DNA of 64,000 nt from Lonepinella sp051851555. GTDB taxonomy: Bacteria > Pseudomonadota > Gammaproteobacteria > Enterobacterales > Pasteurellaceae. The notes beneath the pieces are model-generated. The model ran no database searches and was not told the DNA's origin. It saw only the letters and a program-made list of their open reading frames with translations. Location of the stretch: contig NZ_JBPDVH010000003.1 of NCBI RefSeq assembly GCF_051851555.1, positions 1 through 64,000 of the forward strand, given 5' to 3'. The translations under genes and the position numbers were made by a program. Shown piece after piece: positions 1 through 10,113 of the stretch (its first letter is position 1; every line of letters begins with the position of its first letter).

Positions 1-3000
1 CTCTCCTCATTTTCCATTTTCACCACAAGGTTTTTACCTGCAGCATAAGTTACGTTATCGCCCGCTGAGATTTGACTTGATTTGTCTGATTTCTCAACTT
101 GGTCATCGTTGTTTGATGTACTGACAGTGTGGTATGCAGAGTTAATCGCCTCAGCAACGTTAGTCGCATTGACAAAACCATTGCCTGCATCATCAGCAAC
201 CACGCCAGCTTTACCGTCTGTGGTGGTGCTGTTTAATGCACTTTTCGGTACTTCTGGAACAACGGCGGCAATGGTAATATTGTTACCGTCTTGGGTAACA
301 GCAATATTATCGCCTGCTGTAATGGTTACAGTTTCGCTTGGGTTTACTAACTCTTCAGTTGTGCCGTCTACTGTACCTGTGCCAGTTTTCGCAGTGGTTA
401 ATTTGAAACCGCTGTTATTGATTGCATCTGCCACAGTTGAAGCGTTTACTAATGCTTCGCCATTTTCTGGTGTCTTAACTTTACCGTCTTCGTTGGTTAA
501 GTCGCCAGTTACCGCAGTTACATTGCCATCGTCATCAACTTTAACGGTTGTGCCGTCAGTTTTAACGTTGTATTTCACTTTAGCAACAGTGTCGCCATCC
601 ATATCAACAACTGCCTCAGTGCCGTTACCGTTTACAAAGTTGACCGTATCGTAGCCTTTAACAAAGTCTTTCGCAACGTCATTGTTTTGTAAGTTCCAAC
701 CGATATTTAAGATATCGCCCAATGTTGCAGCTTTGGTTGTATCAGCCACAGTTGGTGCTGAAACCACTGTTGGTGAATCACTTACATTTGGTAAAGTTTG
801 CGTTAAACCTGTAATTGCGTTGTCGCCAATTTTGATTGGGCTTTCGTCATCATCATCTTGAACAGTAATATTCGTTACAGTGATGTTTTCAGTTAAGCCG
901 TAAGTAATGGTTGGGTTTGTGCTGCCGGTGTTAGACATCGCCACATTTAAGTTTTTACCTGCTGCATAAGTGATGTTATCTGCCGCAGAAATTCGGCTGC
1001 CGTCAGTGTCGTCTTCCGCATCAACTTGGTTATTGTTATTTACCGCAGTTACAGTAAATGCCGCATTGTTGATTGCATTAACTACGGTACTTGCATTCAC
1101 TAAGGCTGAACCTGCATCAGAATCCGCTAACTCAACTTTACCATCATCATATTCTGTTTTGCTGCCGTAGTTAATGCCTGTTGTAATTGCCTCAACTTCG
1201 TTGTCTGCATTGATATGAACGGTTTTGTTGTCGGTTTTAATGCTGTATTGAACCGTTGCGATTGTACCATTTTCTTTCACTTCTGCAGTGGTGTAAGTAC
1301 CGTTACCATCAACAAAGTTTACAGTGTCGTATGGTTGAACAAAATCAATCGCTTTGCTGTTGTCTTGCAAGTTCCAACCTGAGTTTAATACGTCGCCTAA
1401 AGTTGCAGCGTGTTCATCTGGGTTAATTGAGCTGTCTGGTGCTGTACCAACAGTTGCTTTAAATCCACTTGCTAAGGTTGTAGTTGGGGTTTCAACGTCT
1501 GGAATATCCACAGAGAAAGTGAAGTTTTGATCGCTTTGAACAATCTTCACATTATCGCCAGCGATAAGTTTGATTTGCTCATTTTGACCAATTAACACTT
1601 GTGAATCTGCTGTGCCTTCAACTGTACCGCCATTTGCTGTTGCAGTGATATTAAAGCCATTAACTAATTTGCTCGAAACGGAGTAAAGCTGTGAACCATT
1701 GATTGCGTCAGTTGAATTTTGATTAATTGCACCTGCTGCCACGTTTTTAATTTGGCGCTCGCCACCAACTTTACCCACACTCACGTATTGACCAGCATCG
1801 GTCGGTTCACCTGCGAAGTCTTCATAAGTAATGCTTGTGCCATCTGATGTACGTACGGTGGCATTTGGTACTGCCAACACCGCATCTGATGCACCTGTTG
1901 TGCCAACCACTTCAGTTGAACCATTACCTAACACCACAGAGTTATAAGTGGTTAAAGATTTAATATTTGGACCCAACGCCACAGAGTTATTCCCTGTTAC
2001 GCAGCTTTGTGTACCAATGGTTACAGAGTCTGCACCTAATGCGTGCGCATATGTACCCAATGCTGTTGCATTTTGAGTAGCTGCAGTTTCATTACCTGCT
2101 AAAGCATAGTAACCCAATGCCACAGAGTTTTGAGTATTCGCTGTTGCAACCGAACCCATTGCAATAGAGTTGCTACCATAAGAAGATGCTGCAATACCTT
2201 GTGCGATAGAACCAACACCTGAAGAGATCGCATTCAATCCAATCGCTTGTGAACCCACGCCACCTGATTGTGATGCAGGACCAATCGCAATAGAAGCATC
2301 ACCGATAGCCGCAGTACGTACGTCAGTAGAATACGTTTTCGCTAAACCTGCCGCATCTGCTGTCGAACCAGAAACAAGTAGTGTAGATGATACGCCATTT
2401 CCTGTTGGATTTGGTTGCTTATTCGCTAGAATTGTCATATTGGCAATGGTGCGGCTATCTGTACGCCATCTACCATTAGTTACCCCAATCGATTTTAGTT
2501 CTGTGCCAAGTGCAGCATTTAACGCACCCCAAGCTTTAGCCGTATCATCACCACCAATCGCAAGAGATGAGTTACCGATCGCTGATGAGTCCGCCGCTAA
2601 TGCAGTGGCTTGGTCGCCGTAAACGAATGAACGTGAACCAATTGCTGTTGATTGACCGATTGCAAAGTCATTATTCCAGTCATTTGTTGCACGTGCACCG
2701 ATGATAGTATCGCCGGCCTGACCTGCTGCTGTAGCGTTATAACCAACCACCGTATTAGACATATTAGACCATACGTTAGTACTTGTGTCACGTGCTGATG
2801 ATCCGCCCTTGTTTGGTTCAACACTGGCTGCCTTAGCACCAATCGCAATATCGCCCACATATGGGGTTGTTGAACAATCACCGATGGAAACAGAGCTATT
2901 CGTTGCAGTGATACCAGAACCTACTGCTACAGAATAACCCGCTGCTGAAATATTTGTACCGATTGCGACTGCATCAGCAGTTGCACTTACGTTATTACCC

Positions 3001-3471
3001 AATGCGGTAGAATAGTTCCCTGCAGCATTAGCATTTGCACCAACGGCAGTTGCATTTATCGCACCAGCACCCGTTGAAGAGTTAATACCGATTACCGTAC
3101 CGTTATAACCGCCTTGCTTTAGGTTTTCACCAACCAAGACAGAATCTTTTGTACCGTTTGCGGCGGTAACATTTAAGCCGACAGCAACAGTATTGGTTGC
3201 TGCTGATCCTGAGTGGGTAACTGTACCCTGAGAAATTTCAGAAGATGTTGGACTTGTGCCAATAAATGCCCCAGAAACGGTTGTGGCAGCGATTGCGTTA
3301 GTGCTGGCTACCCCCCCCCCAGGCGGCAATGAGAGAGGCTAAAACGGCGGGTTTTAGGCTTGTACGTTTGTCTGTGCTTGATGAGGATTTACCTTTTGAC
3401 TTGCTTAGTTCAGATACCACGACGAAAGATTGTGTGGAATGGTTCCAAATGACTTTAAAAATTTTATTCAT
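1..3471 (-). CDS. Trimeric autotransporter adhesin (YadA/Hia type), 5' part, phase OFF
   Basis: Surface adhesin whose C-terminal translocator lies beyond the left edge. The ATG at 3471 follows an AGGTAA ribosome site and opens an extended signal peptide (MNKIFKVIWNHSTQSFVVVS), the hallmark of large trimeric autotransporters. After about 50 codons a run of 10 G (minus strand) shifts reading into a stop at about 3298. With 9 or 12 G the frame joins an uninterrupted 1100-codon passenger that I read stop-free to base 1. It holds a YadA-like head rich in AIG and NSVALG repeats (about 3250-1900), a neck region (about 1800-1650), then at least two stalk modules with ITYAAGKNL and LGDILN-GWNLQ motifs (about 1590-650 and 740-1). 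The intact passenger argues for a switched-off gene, not decay. The binding partner is unknown. Confidence 0.88.
3311..3320 (-). repeat. Homopolymeric tract, 10 G on coding strand
   Basis: Ten G (C on the plus strand) sit inside the signal-peptide codons of the adhesin. Slippage to 9 or 12 residues restores the frame, whereas 10 gives Trp-Gly-Gly-Gly-Ser-Gln-His-stop. This is a typical translational phase-variation tract. Confidence 0.88.
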
Positions 3472-3510
3472 GAAATTACCTGATTTGTGAATAAAGTGAA
3501 ACAATATAGC

Positions 3511-3527
3511 CGATAATCATTTTATCG
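3511..3527. promoter_or_regulatory. Perfect inverted repeat CGATAA-N5-TTATCG in adhesin leader
   Basis: Six-base arms separated by five bases, about 40-56 bases upstream of the adhesin ATG and just upstream of a possible -10 box (TATATT on the minus strand). The half-sites GATAA/TTATC resemble part of a Fur box, but a full 19-base match is absent. Operator function is inferred. Confidence 0.35.
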
Positions 3528-3693
3528 AATACGTAATACAAAATGAATTTTTACGGCAATTTGTCTGAATAAGCAGTTTCTCTTGTGCCAAACATTTTTG
3601 TCGGTAAAAAAATTTTTGTAATGGTCCGACATGTTACGACTATTGGGGTAAAAATACAAGGCAATTATGCAAAATTTGATGATAATTTGAGCA

Positions 3694-3733
<40 letters not shown>

Positions 3734-3749
3734 GTTTTTTTGTGTTTTT

Positions 3750-3957
3750 AAGGGCGGGTTTCGCCCGTTGGGCGACTGACTTTTTCTTTGTTTGTGCAAA
3801 GAAAAAGTAAGCAAAAAGAAAGCACACCCGATTTTGCCTTATCTCCTGAAAATGATTAAATTTGCTTAACGGAAAAGTTGTAAACTCGCTGCGCTCAGAC
3901 AGTACAACTTTTCCTACAAATTTAATCATTTTCAGGCGGCAAAGACGGGACCCCAAT
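3750..3957. repeat. Hairpin repeat element, copy A
   Basis: About 205 bp that recurs at 58973-59235 and, interrupted by an IS, near 55050/56130. It starts with GGGTTTCGCC-like and CTTTTTCTTTG...CAAAGAAAAAG dyads. It then forms a long stem: 3845-3864 plus 3871-3882 pair with 3917-3936 plus 3903-3914, leaving short internal loops. Bases 3958-4265, up to pntA, show AT-rich sequence with the pntA promoter region and nothing else I can name. Confidence 0.75.
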
Positions 3958-4265
3958 GGGATCGAGGGGGGAGGGGTGAGTTTGGTAGTAAATTTCCCAT
4001 ATGAAAGTGCGGGGGATTTTTCATTAATTTTTTATCAAATAGTTTGATTTTTTGTTTTATTTTTCTTGCGAATAGGTGCGTTTTTTTAGAAAAAATCCTA
4101 CCTATTAAATTAATTAGCTATTGAGGCGAAATTTTTTTTCAATTTACCTTAATTTAGTGGTAGAGTTAACGCAGTTTGACTTTTTTGTCATATTGACGGG
4201 TTGGATAGCCAGAAATGATCTGATTTATCCATTTATTTGTAATCAACCAATTTGAAGGAAACATT

Positions 4266-5795
4266 ATGTTAATTGGTGTACCTAGAGAACTGCTTGAGAA
4301 TGAAAGTCGGGTAGCGGCAACGCCAAAGACGGTTCAGCAAATTCAAAAACTCGGCTTTGATGTACTCGTAGAACAGGGTGCGGGGTTTAAAGCCAGTTTT
4401 GAAGATCAAGCCTTTATAGATGTCGGCGCAAAAATCGGTTCGGCGCAAGATGTTTGGAATGCGGACGTGATTTTTAAAGTCAATGCGCCAACGGATACGG
4501 AAATCGGGTTAATTAAAGAGGGCGCCACCTTGGTGAGCTTTATTTGGCCTGCGCAAAATCCAGAATTAATGGAAAAATTATCGGCGAAAAAAATTAATGT
4601 GCTAGCCATGGATTCGGTGCCACGTATTTCTCGTGCGCAAGCCTTGGATGCGTTAAGTTCTATGGCCAATATTTCGGGGTATCGTGCGGTTATTGAGGCC
4701 GCCAATTCATTCGGCAGTTTCTTTACGGGACAAATTACCGCAGCGGGTAAAGTGCCACCGGCTAAAGTGTTGGTGATTGGTGCGGGTGTTGCAGGTCTTG
4801 CAGCAATCGGTGCGGCAAATAGCTTAGGCGCCATTGTACGTGCCTTTGACAGCCGTCCAGAAGTAAAAGAGCAAGTGAAATCCATGGGGGCAGACTTCTT
4901 AGAAATTGATTTCGAAGAAGAAGGCGGTTCTGGTGACGGTTATGCCAAAGTGATGTCAGAAGAATTTAATCGCCGTGCCATGGAGCTTTATGCAGCACAA
5001 GCCAAAGAAGTGGATATTATTATCACCACGGCAGCGATTCCGGGCAAACCTGCGCCACGTTTAATCACTAAAGAAATGGTGGATTCCATGAAACCGGGGT
5101 CAGTGATTGTGGATTTAGCCGCAGCGACTGGCGGTAACTGCGAATACACCAAAGCAGGTGAAATTTTTGTCACAGATAATCAAGTGAAAGTGATTGGTTA
5201 TACTGACTTCCCAGCGCGTTTACCAACCCAATCTTCTCAACTTTATGGTACTAACTTAGTTAATTTATTGAAATTATTAGCACCAAATAAAGATGGTCAA
5301 ATTGATATTAATTTTGAAGATGTTGTGTTGCGTGGCGTGACTGTCATTCGTGATGGTGAGGTCACATGGCCTGCTCCGCCAATTCAAGTATCAGCTCAAC
5401 CGCAAAAACAAGCGGCAGCACCAGTAGCGAAAAAAGAAGAAAAACCAACCAATCCAAAAGTTAAATATGGCATTATGGCGTTGGTGGCATGCTTGTTCTT
5501 AGCCTTAGCTTCAGTGACGCCAACGGCATTTTTATCACATTTTACCGTATTCGTGCTAGCTTGCGTGGTGGGGTATTATGTGGTTTGGAATGTCAGCCAC
5601 GCCTTGCATACCCCATTAATGGCGGTCACCAATGCGATTTCAGGCATTATTATTGTGGGTGCGGTATTGCAAATTGCACAAGGCAGTTTCTTTATTAGCA
5701 TTTTAGCATTTATTGCCATTTTAGTGGCAAGCATCAATATTTTCGGGGGATTCAAAGTCACCCAACGTATGCTTGCAATGTTTAGAAAAGGTTAA
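4266..5795 (+). CDS. pntA: NAD(P) transhydrogenase subunit alpha
   Basis: Alpha subunit of the proton-translocating nicotinamide nucleotide transhydrogenase in the inner membrane, which uses the proton gradient to reduce NADP+ with NADH. At 509 residues it matches the usual length (about 510). Visible are the alanine-dehydrogenase-like NAD domain with a GAGVAGLAAIG dinucleotide loop at about residues 172-182, the RPEVKEQ segment after it, a charged Ala/Lys/Pro linker near 375-395, and four hydrophobic segments from about residue 400. An AAGGAA ribosome site precedes the ATG. pntB follows 10 bases later, so the two are cotranscribed. Confidence 0.97.
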   Translation: MLIGVPRELLENESRVAATPKTVQQIQKLGFDVLVEQGAGFKASFEDQAFIDVGAKIGSAQDVWNADVIFKVNAPTDTEIGLIKEGATLVSFIWPAQNPELMEKLSAKKINVLAMDSVPRISRAQALDALSSMANISGYRAVIEAANSFGSFFTGQITAAGKVPPAKVLVIGAGVAGLAAIGAANSLGAIVRAFDSRPEVKEQVKSMGADFLEIDFEEEGGSGDGYAKVMSEEFNRRAMELYAAQAKEVDIIITTAAIPGKPAPRLITKEMVDSMKPGSVIVDLAAATGGNCEYTKAGEIFVTDNQVKVIGYTDFPARLPTQSSQLYGTNLVNLLKLLAPNKDGQIDINFEDVVLRGVTVIRDGEVTWPAPPIQVSAQPQKQAAAPVAKKEEKPTNPKVKYGIMALVACLFLALASVTPTAFLSHFTVFVLACVVGYYVVWNVSHALHTPLMAVTNAISGIIIVGAVLQIAQGSFFISILAFIAILVASINIFGGFKVTQRMLAMFRKG

Positions 5796-5805
5796 GGAGA
5801 AAAAT

Positions 5806-7257
5806 ATGTCATTAGGTTTAGTACAAGCGGCATATATTGTATCCGCATTACTTTTCATTATGAGCTTGGCGGGTCTTTCTAAACATGAAACCGCAAAAGC
5901 AGGTTGTTGGTATGGTATCGTCGGTATGGCGATTGCGTTAGTGGCGACCATTTTCGGACCCGCCACTGAAGGGCAATTCTGGATCATTATTGCCATGATT
6001 ATCGGGGCGATTCTTGGTATTCATCGTGCCTTAAAGGTAGAAATGACCGAAATGCCAGAACTGGTAGCGATTCTTCACAGCTTTGTGGGTTTAGCCGCTG
6101 TTCTTGTGGGTTTCAATAGCTTTGGTTTGCATATTCATCCTGAATTTGTGGCACCAGAGGGCATGACTTTTACCAGTCCAGATGCCTTGGAAACAGCGAA
6201 AGCGGCCTTTTTAGCCGAGCAAGATGTGCTTGCTAATATTCACAATGTGGAAGTGTTTTTAGGCATCTTTATTGGTGCGGTGACCTTTACTGGTTCTATT
6301 GTAGCCTTTGGTAAATTACGTGGAATCATCAATTCTAAAGCCTTAGCTTTACCACATCGCCATAAACTCAATTTAGCCGCTTTAGTGGTGTCTGCGTTGT
6401 TAATGGTGGCGTTCTTAAACTCACCAGATAACATCTTCCCTGTGTTATTAATGACAGCCATTGCGCTTGCATTCGGTTGGCATTTAGTGGCCTCTATCGG
6501 TGGGGCAGATATGCCAGTGGTGGTGTCAATGCTGAACTCTTATTCAGGTTGGGCAGCAGCCGCCGCCGGTTTTATGTTGAACAACGACTTATTAATCGTC
6601 ACGGGGGCGTTGGTCGGTTCGTCTGGTGCAATCCTTTCTTACATTATGTGTAAGGCCATGAACCGTTCCTTTGTGAGCGTGATTGCAGGTGGTTTTGGTA
6701 ATGATGTGGTAGCAAGTTCTGATGAAGAACAAGGCGAACACCGTGAAACTACCGCAGAAGAAGTGGCAGAATTATTGAAAAATGCGAGTTCTGTGATTAT
6801 CACCCCAGGATACGGCATGGCCGTGGCACAAGCACAATATCCAGTGGCAGACATCACCGCCAAATTGCGTGAACGTGGTATTAACGTACGTTTCGGTATT
6901 CACCCTGTGGCAGGCCGTTTACCAGGTCATATGAACGTGTTATTAGCCGAAGCCAAAGTGCCTTATGATGTGGTATTAGAAATGGATGAAATCAATGATG
7001 ATTTTGCTGATACGGATGTTGTATTAGTTATCGGGGCCAACGACACCGTTAACCCTGCGGCACTTGATGATCCAAACAGCCCAATCGCAGGCATGCCAGT
7101 CTTGGAAGTGTGGAAAGCTCAAAACGTGATCGTCTTTAAACGTTCTATGGCAGTAGGTTACGCAGGCGTGCAAAATCCATTGTTCTTTAAAGAAAATACC
7201 CAAATGTTGTTTGGTGATGCCAAAGAACGTGTGGATGATATTTTAAAAGCATTGTAA
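5806..7257 (+). CDS. pntB: NAD(P) transhydrogenase subunit beta
   Basis: Beta subunit, 483 residues, carrying most of the membrane domain and the NADP(H) domain. The N-terminal half is a series of hydrophobic helices (MSLGLVQAAYIVSALLF onward). The C-terminal domain has the GYGMAVAQAQ loop and the GRLPGHMNVLLAEA and GANDTVNPAA motifs typical of PntB domain III. The start is the ATG after AAGGAG at 5806; an upstream in-frame ATG at 5773 overlaps pntA and has no better ribosome site. A terminator follows. Confidence 0.97.
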   Translation: MSLGLVQAAYIVSALLFIMSLAGLSKHETAKAGCWYGIVGMAIALVATIFGPATEGQFWIIIAMIIGAILGIHRALKVEMTEMPELVAILHSFVGLAAVLVGFNSFGLHIHPEFVAPEGMTFTSPDALETAKAAFLAEQDVLANIHNVEVFLGIFIGAVTFTGSIVAFGKLRGIINSKALALPHRHKLNLAALVVSALLMVAFLNSPDNIFPVLLMTAIALAFGWHLVASIGGADMPVVVSMLNSYSGWAAAAAGFMLNNDLLIVTGALVGSSGAILSYIMCKAMNRSFVSVIAGGFGNDVVASSDEEQGEHRETTAEEVAELLKNASSVIITPGYGMAVAQAQYPVADITAKLRERGINVRFGIHPVAGRLPGHMNVLLAEAKVPYDVVLEMDEINDDFADTDVVLVIGANDTVNPAALDDPNSPIAGMPVLEVWKAQNVIVFKRSMAVGYAGVQNPLFFKENTQMLFGDAKERVDDILKAL

Positions 7258-7283
7258 TATTGCGTTAAAATTGTTTACAATAT

Positions 7284-7316
7284 AACCGTACTTGGGTGCA
7301 AGTGCGGTTATTTTTT
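7284..7316 (+). terminator. Terminator after pntB built on uptake-signal inverted pair
   Basis: AACCGTACTTG (7284-7294) pairs with CAAGTGCGGTT (7299-7309) with one G-T wobble, followed by ATTTTTT. The right arm is an exact uptake word. Confidence 0.8.
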
Positions 7317-7431
7317 AAGGTATTTTTTTTATTTTTGTGATCTTGATTCCATAATTGATAAGAAAATCTTTTGTTTTTAGCAAATTCTTTTATATTGCGT
7401 GTTACAATCAAACCAATATGAGAATTTGCTT

Positions 7432-7716
7432 ATGCAAATAGAATATGATTTACAAAAATCAGAAAAAAATGAACGAGAACGGGGATTGTCTTTTGAATTA
7501 GTGAAAGGATTCCATTGGTATTCTGCTATTATTGTTCCTGACGTTCGATTTAACTATCCTGAGCCGCGTTTTACCGCCACAGGTTTTTTGGGGCGAACAC
7601 AACGTTTGCATGTCGTTTGTTTTATACCTATTGAATCAGGCGTGAGAGTGATTAGTTTTCGTAAAGCGAATAAAAGAGAGATAAAAAAATATGAAAGAGA
7701 GAGAACCCTTAACTAA
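7432..7716 (+). CDS. brnT: BrnT-family ribonuclease toxin
   Basis: A 94-residue protein resembling BrnT toxins, which are RelE-fold ribonucleases that arrest translation. The N-terminus MQIEYDLQKSEKNERERG followed by LSFE matches the family pattern of an aromatic/acidic start, Lys...Asn and (H/R)G-(L/V)-SFE. The C-terminus has the usual R-VISFRKANKREIKKYE ending. I chose the ATG at 7432 because the family starts there; a GTG 33 bases upstream is in frame. The end overlaps brnA by 26 bases, the common toxin-first order. Confidence 0.82.
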   Translation: MQIEYDLQKSEKNERERGLSFELVKGFHWYSAIIVPDVRFNYPEPRFTATGFLGRTQRLHVVCFIPIESGVRVISFRKANKREIKKYERERTLN

Positions 7717-7993
7717 TGAAGATGGCGAAGTGAGAGAACTTACAGCAGAAGACTTTGCTTTGGCTCGTCCTTTAGTAGAAGTTATGCCTCCAGAGTTTGT
7801 GGAAATGGTATTGGCTCATCAAAAAGAAATGGAAGAAGAACAAGCAAAGAAAACACCTAAAAATACACAATCTGTGACGTTATCACTTTCACCTGAAGTT
7901 GTTTCCGCATTTCGCTCTACTGGACGAGGTTGGCAAACGAGAATCAATGAGGCTTTATTACAATATGTGAAAACCTCCCTTGATTTTTCTTAA
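7691..7993 (+). CDS. brnA: BrnA-family antitoxin
   Basis: A 100-residue partner of the upstream toxin. The N-terminal part is acidic and carries the LTAEDFALARP-like segment found in BrnA proteins. The C-terminal part (SVTLSLSPEVVSAFRSTGRGWQ split around residue 70-90, then TRINEAL) is a ribbon-helix-helix DNA-binding fold, so it should bind BrnT and repress its own operon. It starts inside brnT, which implies coupled translation. Confidence 0.82.
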   Translation: MKEREPLTNEDGEVRELTAEDFALARPLVEVMPPEFVEMVLAHQKEMEEEQAKKTPKNTQSVTLSLSPEVVSAFRSTGRGWQTRINEALLQYVKTSLDFS

Positions 7994-8021
7994 ATAATTG
8001 CGACAAACTTATTGTAAAAGC

Positions 8022-8050
8022 ACCGCACTTTAAAAGTGCGGTTCTTTTTT
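8022..8050. terminator. Bidirectional terminator from palindromic uptake signals
   Basis: ACCGCACTT (8022-8030) and AAGTGCGGT (8034-8042) form a perfect 9-bp stem with a 3-base loop, followed by CTTTTTT. It lies between the convergent brnA and can. Confidence 0.85.
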
Positions 8051-8055
8051 GTATT

Positions 8056-8745
8056 TTATTCCGTTTGTGTTGGTTTCTTTTCTAAAATATTATTTTCATC
8101 TAATGTCAGCAAGCGAGAAATGGCATTACGATAAGAGATTTCTAGGCTTTCTCGACTGGTGGCAAGCACGCCTTGATCCACTAAAAAGCCATCATTAACA
8201 TCATAAACCCAACCATGTAAAGAAAGTTTAGCACCACGATCCCAAGCAGATTGCACAATAGAGGAGCGACCAAGGTTGTAAACTTGTTCCGCTACGTTGA
8301 TTTTGGTCAGCATATCGGCCCGTTTTTCAGGCGACAGATTACCAAGCAAATGGCTGTGTTTAAACCAAATATCTCGAATATGCAATAACCAGTTATTGAT
8401 TAGTCCCAAATCTTGATTTTTCATGGCGGCATTAATACCGCCACAATTCGTGTGGCCGCAAATAATAATGTGTTCAATATTTAACACATCTACCGCATAT
8501 TGCACTACCGATAGACAGTTGAGATCGGTATGAATGACTTGGTTTGCCACATTACGGTGGACAAATAATTCCCCCGGTTCTAAATTGGTGAGTTTCTCTG
8601 CAGGCACACGGCTGTCGGAACAACCAATCCATAAATAATGAGGGGTTTGGTGTTCGGCCAATTCTTTGAAATAATGGGAGTTTTCTTCTTTCATTCGCAA
8701 TGCCCAACTGTGGTTATTGGCGAATAATTGTTCAATTCGTTTCAT
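8056..8745 (-). CDS. can: Beta-carbonic anhydrase (type II)
   Basis: Zinc enzyme interconverting CO2 and bicarbonate in the cytoplasm, 229 residues from the second of two adjacent ATGs. With that start the zinc ligands fall at Cys42, Asp44, His98 and Cys101. The type II regulatory set Trp39, Arg64 and Tyr181, known from H. influenzae carbonic anhydrase to hold inhibitory bicarbonate, is also present. It is the last gene of the yciU-queF-ppnN-can run, 14 bases after ppnN. Confidence 0.95.
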   Translation of the reverse strand: MKRIEQLFANNHSWALRMKEENSHYFKELAEHQTPHYLWIGCSDSRVPAEKLTNLEPGELFVHRNVANQVIHTDLNCLSVVQYAVDVLNIEHIIICGHTNCGGINAAMKNQDLGLINNWLLHIRDIWFKHSHLLGNLSPEKRADMLTKINVAEQVYNLGRSSIVQSAWDRGAKLSLHGWVYDVNDGFLVDQGVLATSRESLEISYRNAISRLLTLDENNILEKKPTQTE

Positions 8746-8759
8746 CATTTTTAGGTTTC

Positions 8760-10112
8760 CTATTGAATAATTTCATAACAAGGTTCGTAGGTGTCACCCG
8801 TCGGCAATTTCATGCGGTGTTGCACAATAAAGTCCTGTAAGAGTTGATCGATTTTATTCATCAGTTGTTGATCGCCTCGTAGTTGGAATTTCCCTAAACT
8901 GGCAATTTTATCTTGGGTTTCCGCTTTAATATTACCTGCCACAATGCCTGAAAAAGCACGGCGTAAATTGGCCACTAATTCCACCGCACTTTGGTTTAAA
9001 TGGAGGTTAAGATTCGCCATATTTTCATGGGTCGGCACGAAAGGCTGTTGGAATTCCTCATCAATTTCCAGTGACCAATTAAAGCTGTAACTATCGCCTT
9101 TTTCAAAGCGTTGTTGTTGAATTTGGGTCATGGCGGCTTTCATGTAACGTGACACTGTCACAGGGTCATCAATAATAATTTGATACAGCGATTGTGCTTG
9201 TTCGCCTAAGGTTTCTTTAACAAATCGATCTATGGCATCAAAGTAGCCTTGGCTTTCTTTTGGCCCTGTGAGAATTAACGGCAAGGTTTGTGCTTGATTT
9301 TTCGGATTAAGTTTTATGCCTAAAATAAACATAAATTCTTCAAAGGTGCCGGGGCCGCCAGCGAAGATAATAATACCATGTCCCATGCGCACAAACGCCT
9401 CGAGGCGTTTTTCAATATCGGGCATGATAATCAATTCATTGACAATCGGATTCGGCGGCTCGGAGGCGATAATGGATGGCTCAGTAATCCCAATAAAGCG
9501 ACTGTTTTTATAGCGTTGGTTGGCATGGCCAATGGCTGCGCCTTTCATTGGGGCCTCCATGACACCCGTGCCACAACCCGTGATGATATTCAGTTCACGC
9601 AAGCCCAATTCTGTACCAACGGCACGGCAGTATTGATATTCCACCTCGCTAATCGAATGACCGCCCCAACAGACCACTAAATTCGGTTTTTCACCCACAA
9701 TCAAGGCTTTGGCATTGCGTAGAATACTAAACACCAAATTGGTAGTTTGCTCGCTAGTTAAATCTGTTTTTGAAATCATGCTGTTAACAAATAAAATATC
9801 ACGTAATACGGCAAAAGAATGATATTGAATATTACGAATCATCACATCATCCACAAATGCCGTTTCAGGCGGGTGATGTAATTCAAGGGCAATGCCACGT
9901 TCCCTTGCGACTAAATTAATATCGAAATTATCGTATTTGGCTAATAATGCTCGGCTATCATCTGTCACTGCACCAGAATTGAGTACCGCCAACGTACAAT
10001 TACGATAAAGTTGATAGAGTGGCGATCCCGCTTGCTTGGTGAGTTGGCAAACTTCAATATGGGAAAGCTGATCCATGCTGCCTTTCGGATTAATATAATA
10101 CACTTGATTCAT
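8760..10112 (-). CDS. ppnN: Nucleotide 5'-monophosphate nucleosidase PpnN (YgdH)
   Basis: A 450-residue LOG-family protein that in E. coli splits purine and pyrimidine nucleotides into base and ribose 5-phosphate and responds to (p)ppGpp. The central Rossmann domain shows GCGTGVMEAPMKGA and the family signature AGGPGTFEE; N- and C-terminal extensions match PpnN rather than the short LOG cytokinin-type enzymes (about 190 residues). queF ends one base upstream, indicating cotranscription. Confidence 0.93.
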   Translation of the reverse strand: MNQVYYINPKGSMDQLSHIEVCQLTKQAGSPLYQLYRNCTLAVLNSGAVTDDSRALLAKYDNFDINLVARERGIALELHHPPETAFVDDVMIRNIQYHSFAVLRDILFVNSMISKTDLTSEQTTNLVFSILRNAKALIVGEKPNLVVCWGGHSISEVEYQYCRAVGTELGLRELNIITGCGTGVMEAPMKGAAIGHANQRYKNSRFIGITEPSIIASEPPNPIVNELIIMPDIEKRLEAFVRMGHGIIIFAGGPGTFEEFMFILGIKLNPKNQAQTLPLILTGPKESQGYFDAIDRFVKETLGEQAQSLYQIIIDDPVTVSRYMKAAMTQIQQQRFEKGDSYSFNWSLEIDEEFQQPFVPTHENMANLNLHLNQSAVELVANLRRAFSGIVAGNIKAETQDKIASLGKFQLRGDQQLMNKIDQLLQDFIVQHRMKLPTGDTYEPCYEIIQ

Positions 10113-10113
10113 C

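Noticed and set aside
5721..5996. Minus-strand frame across the pntA-pntB junction
   Set aside because: Antisense shadow of two well-supported genes.
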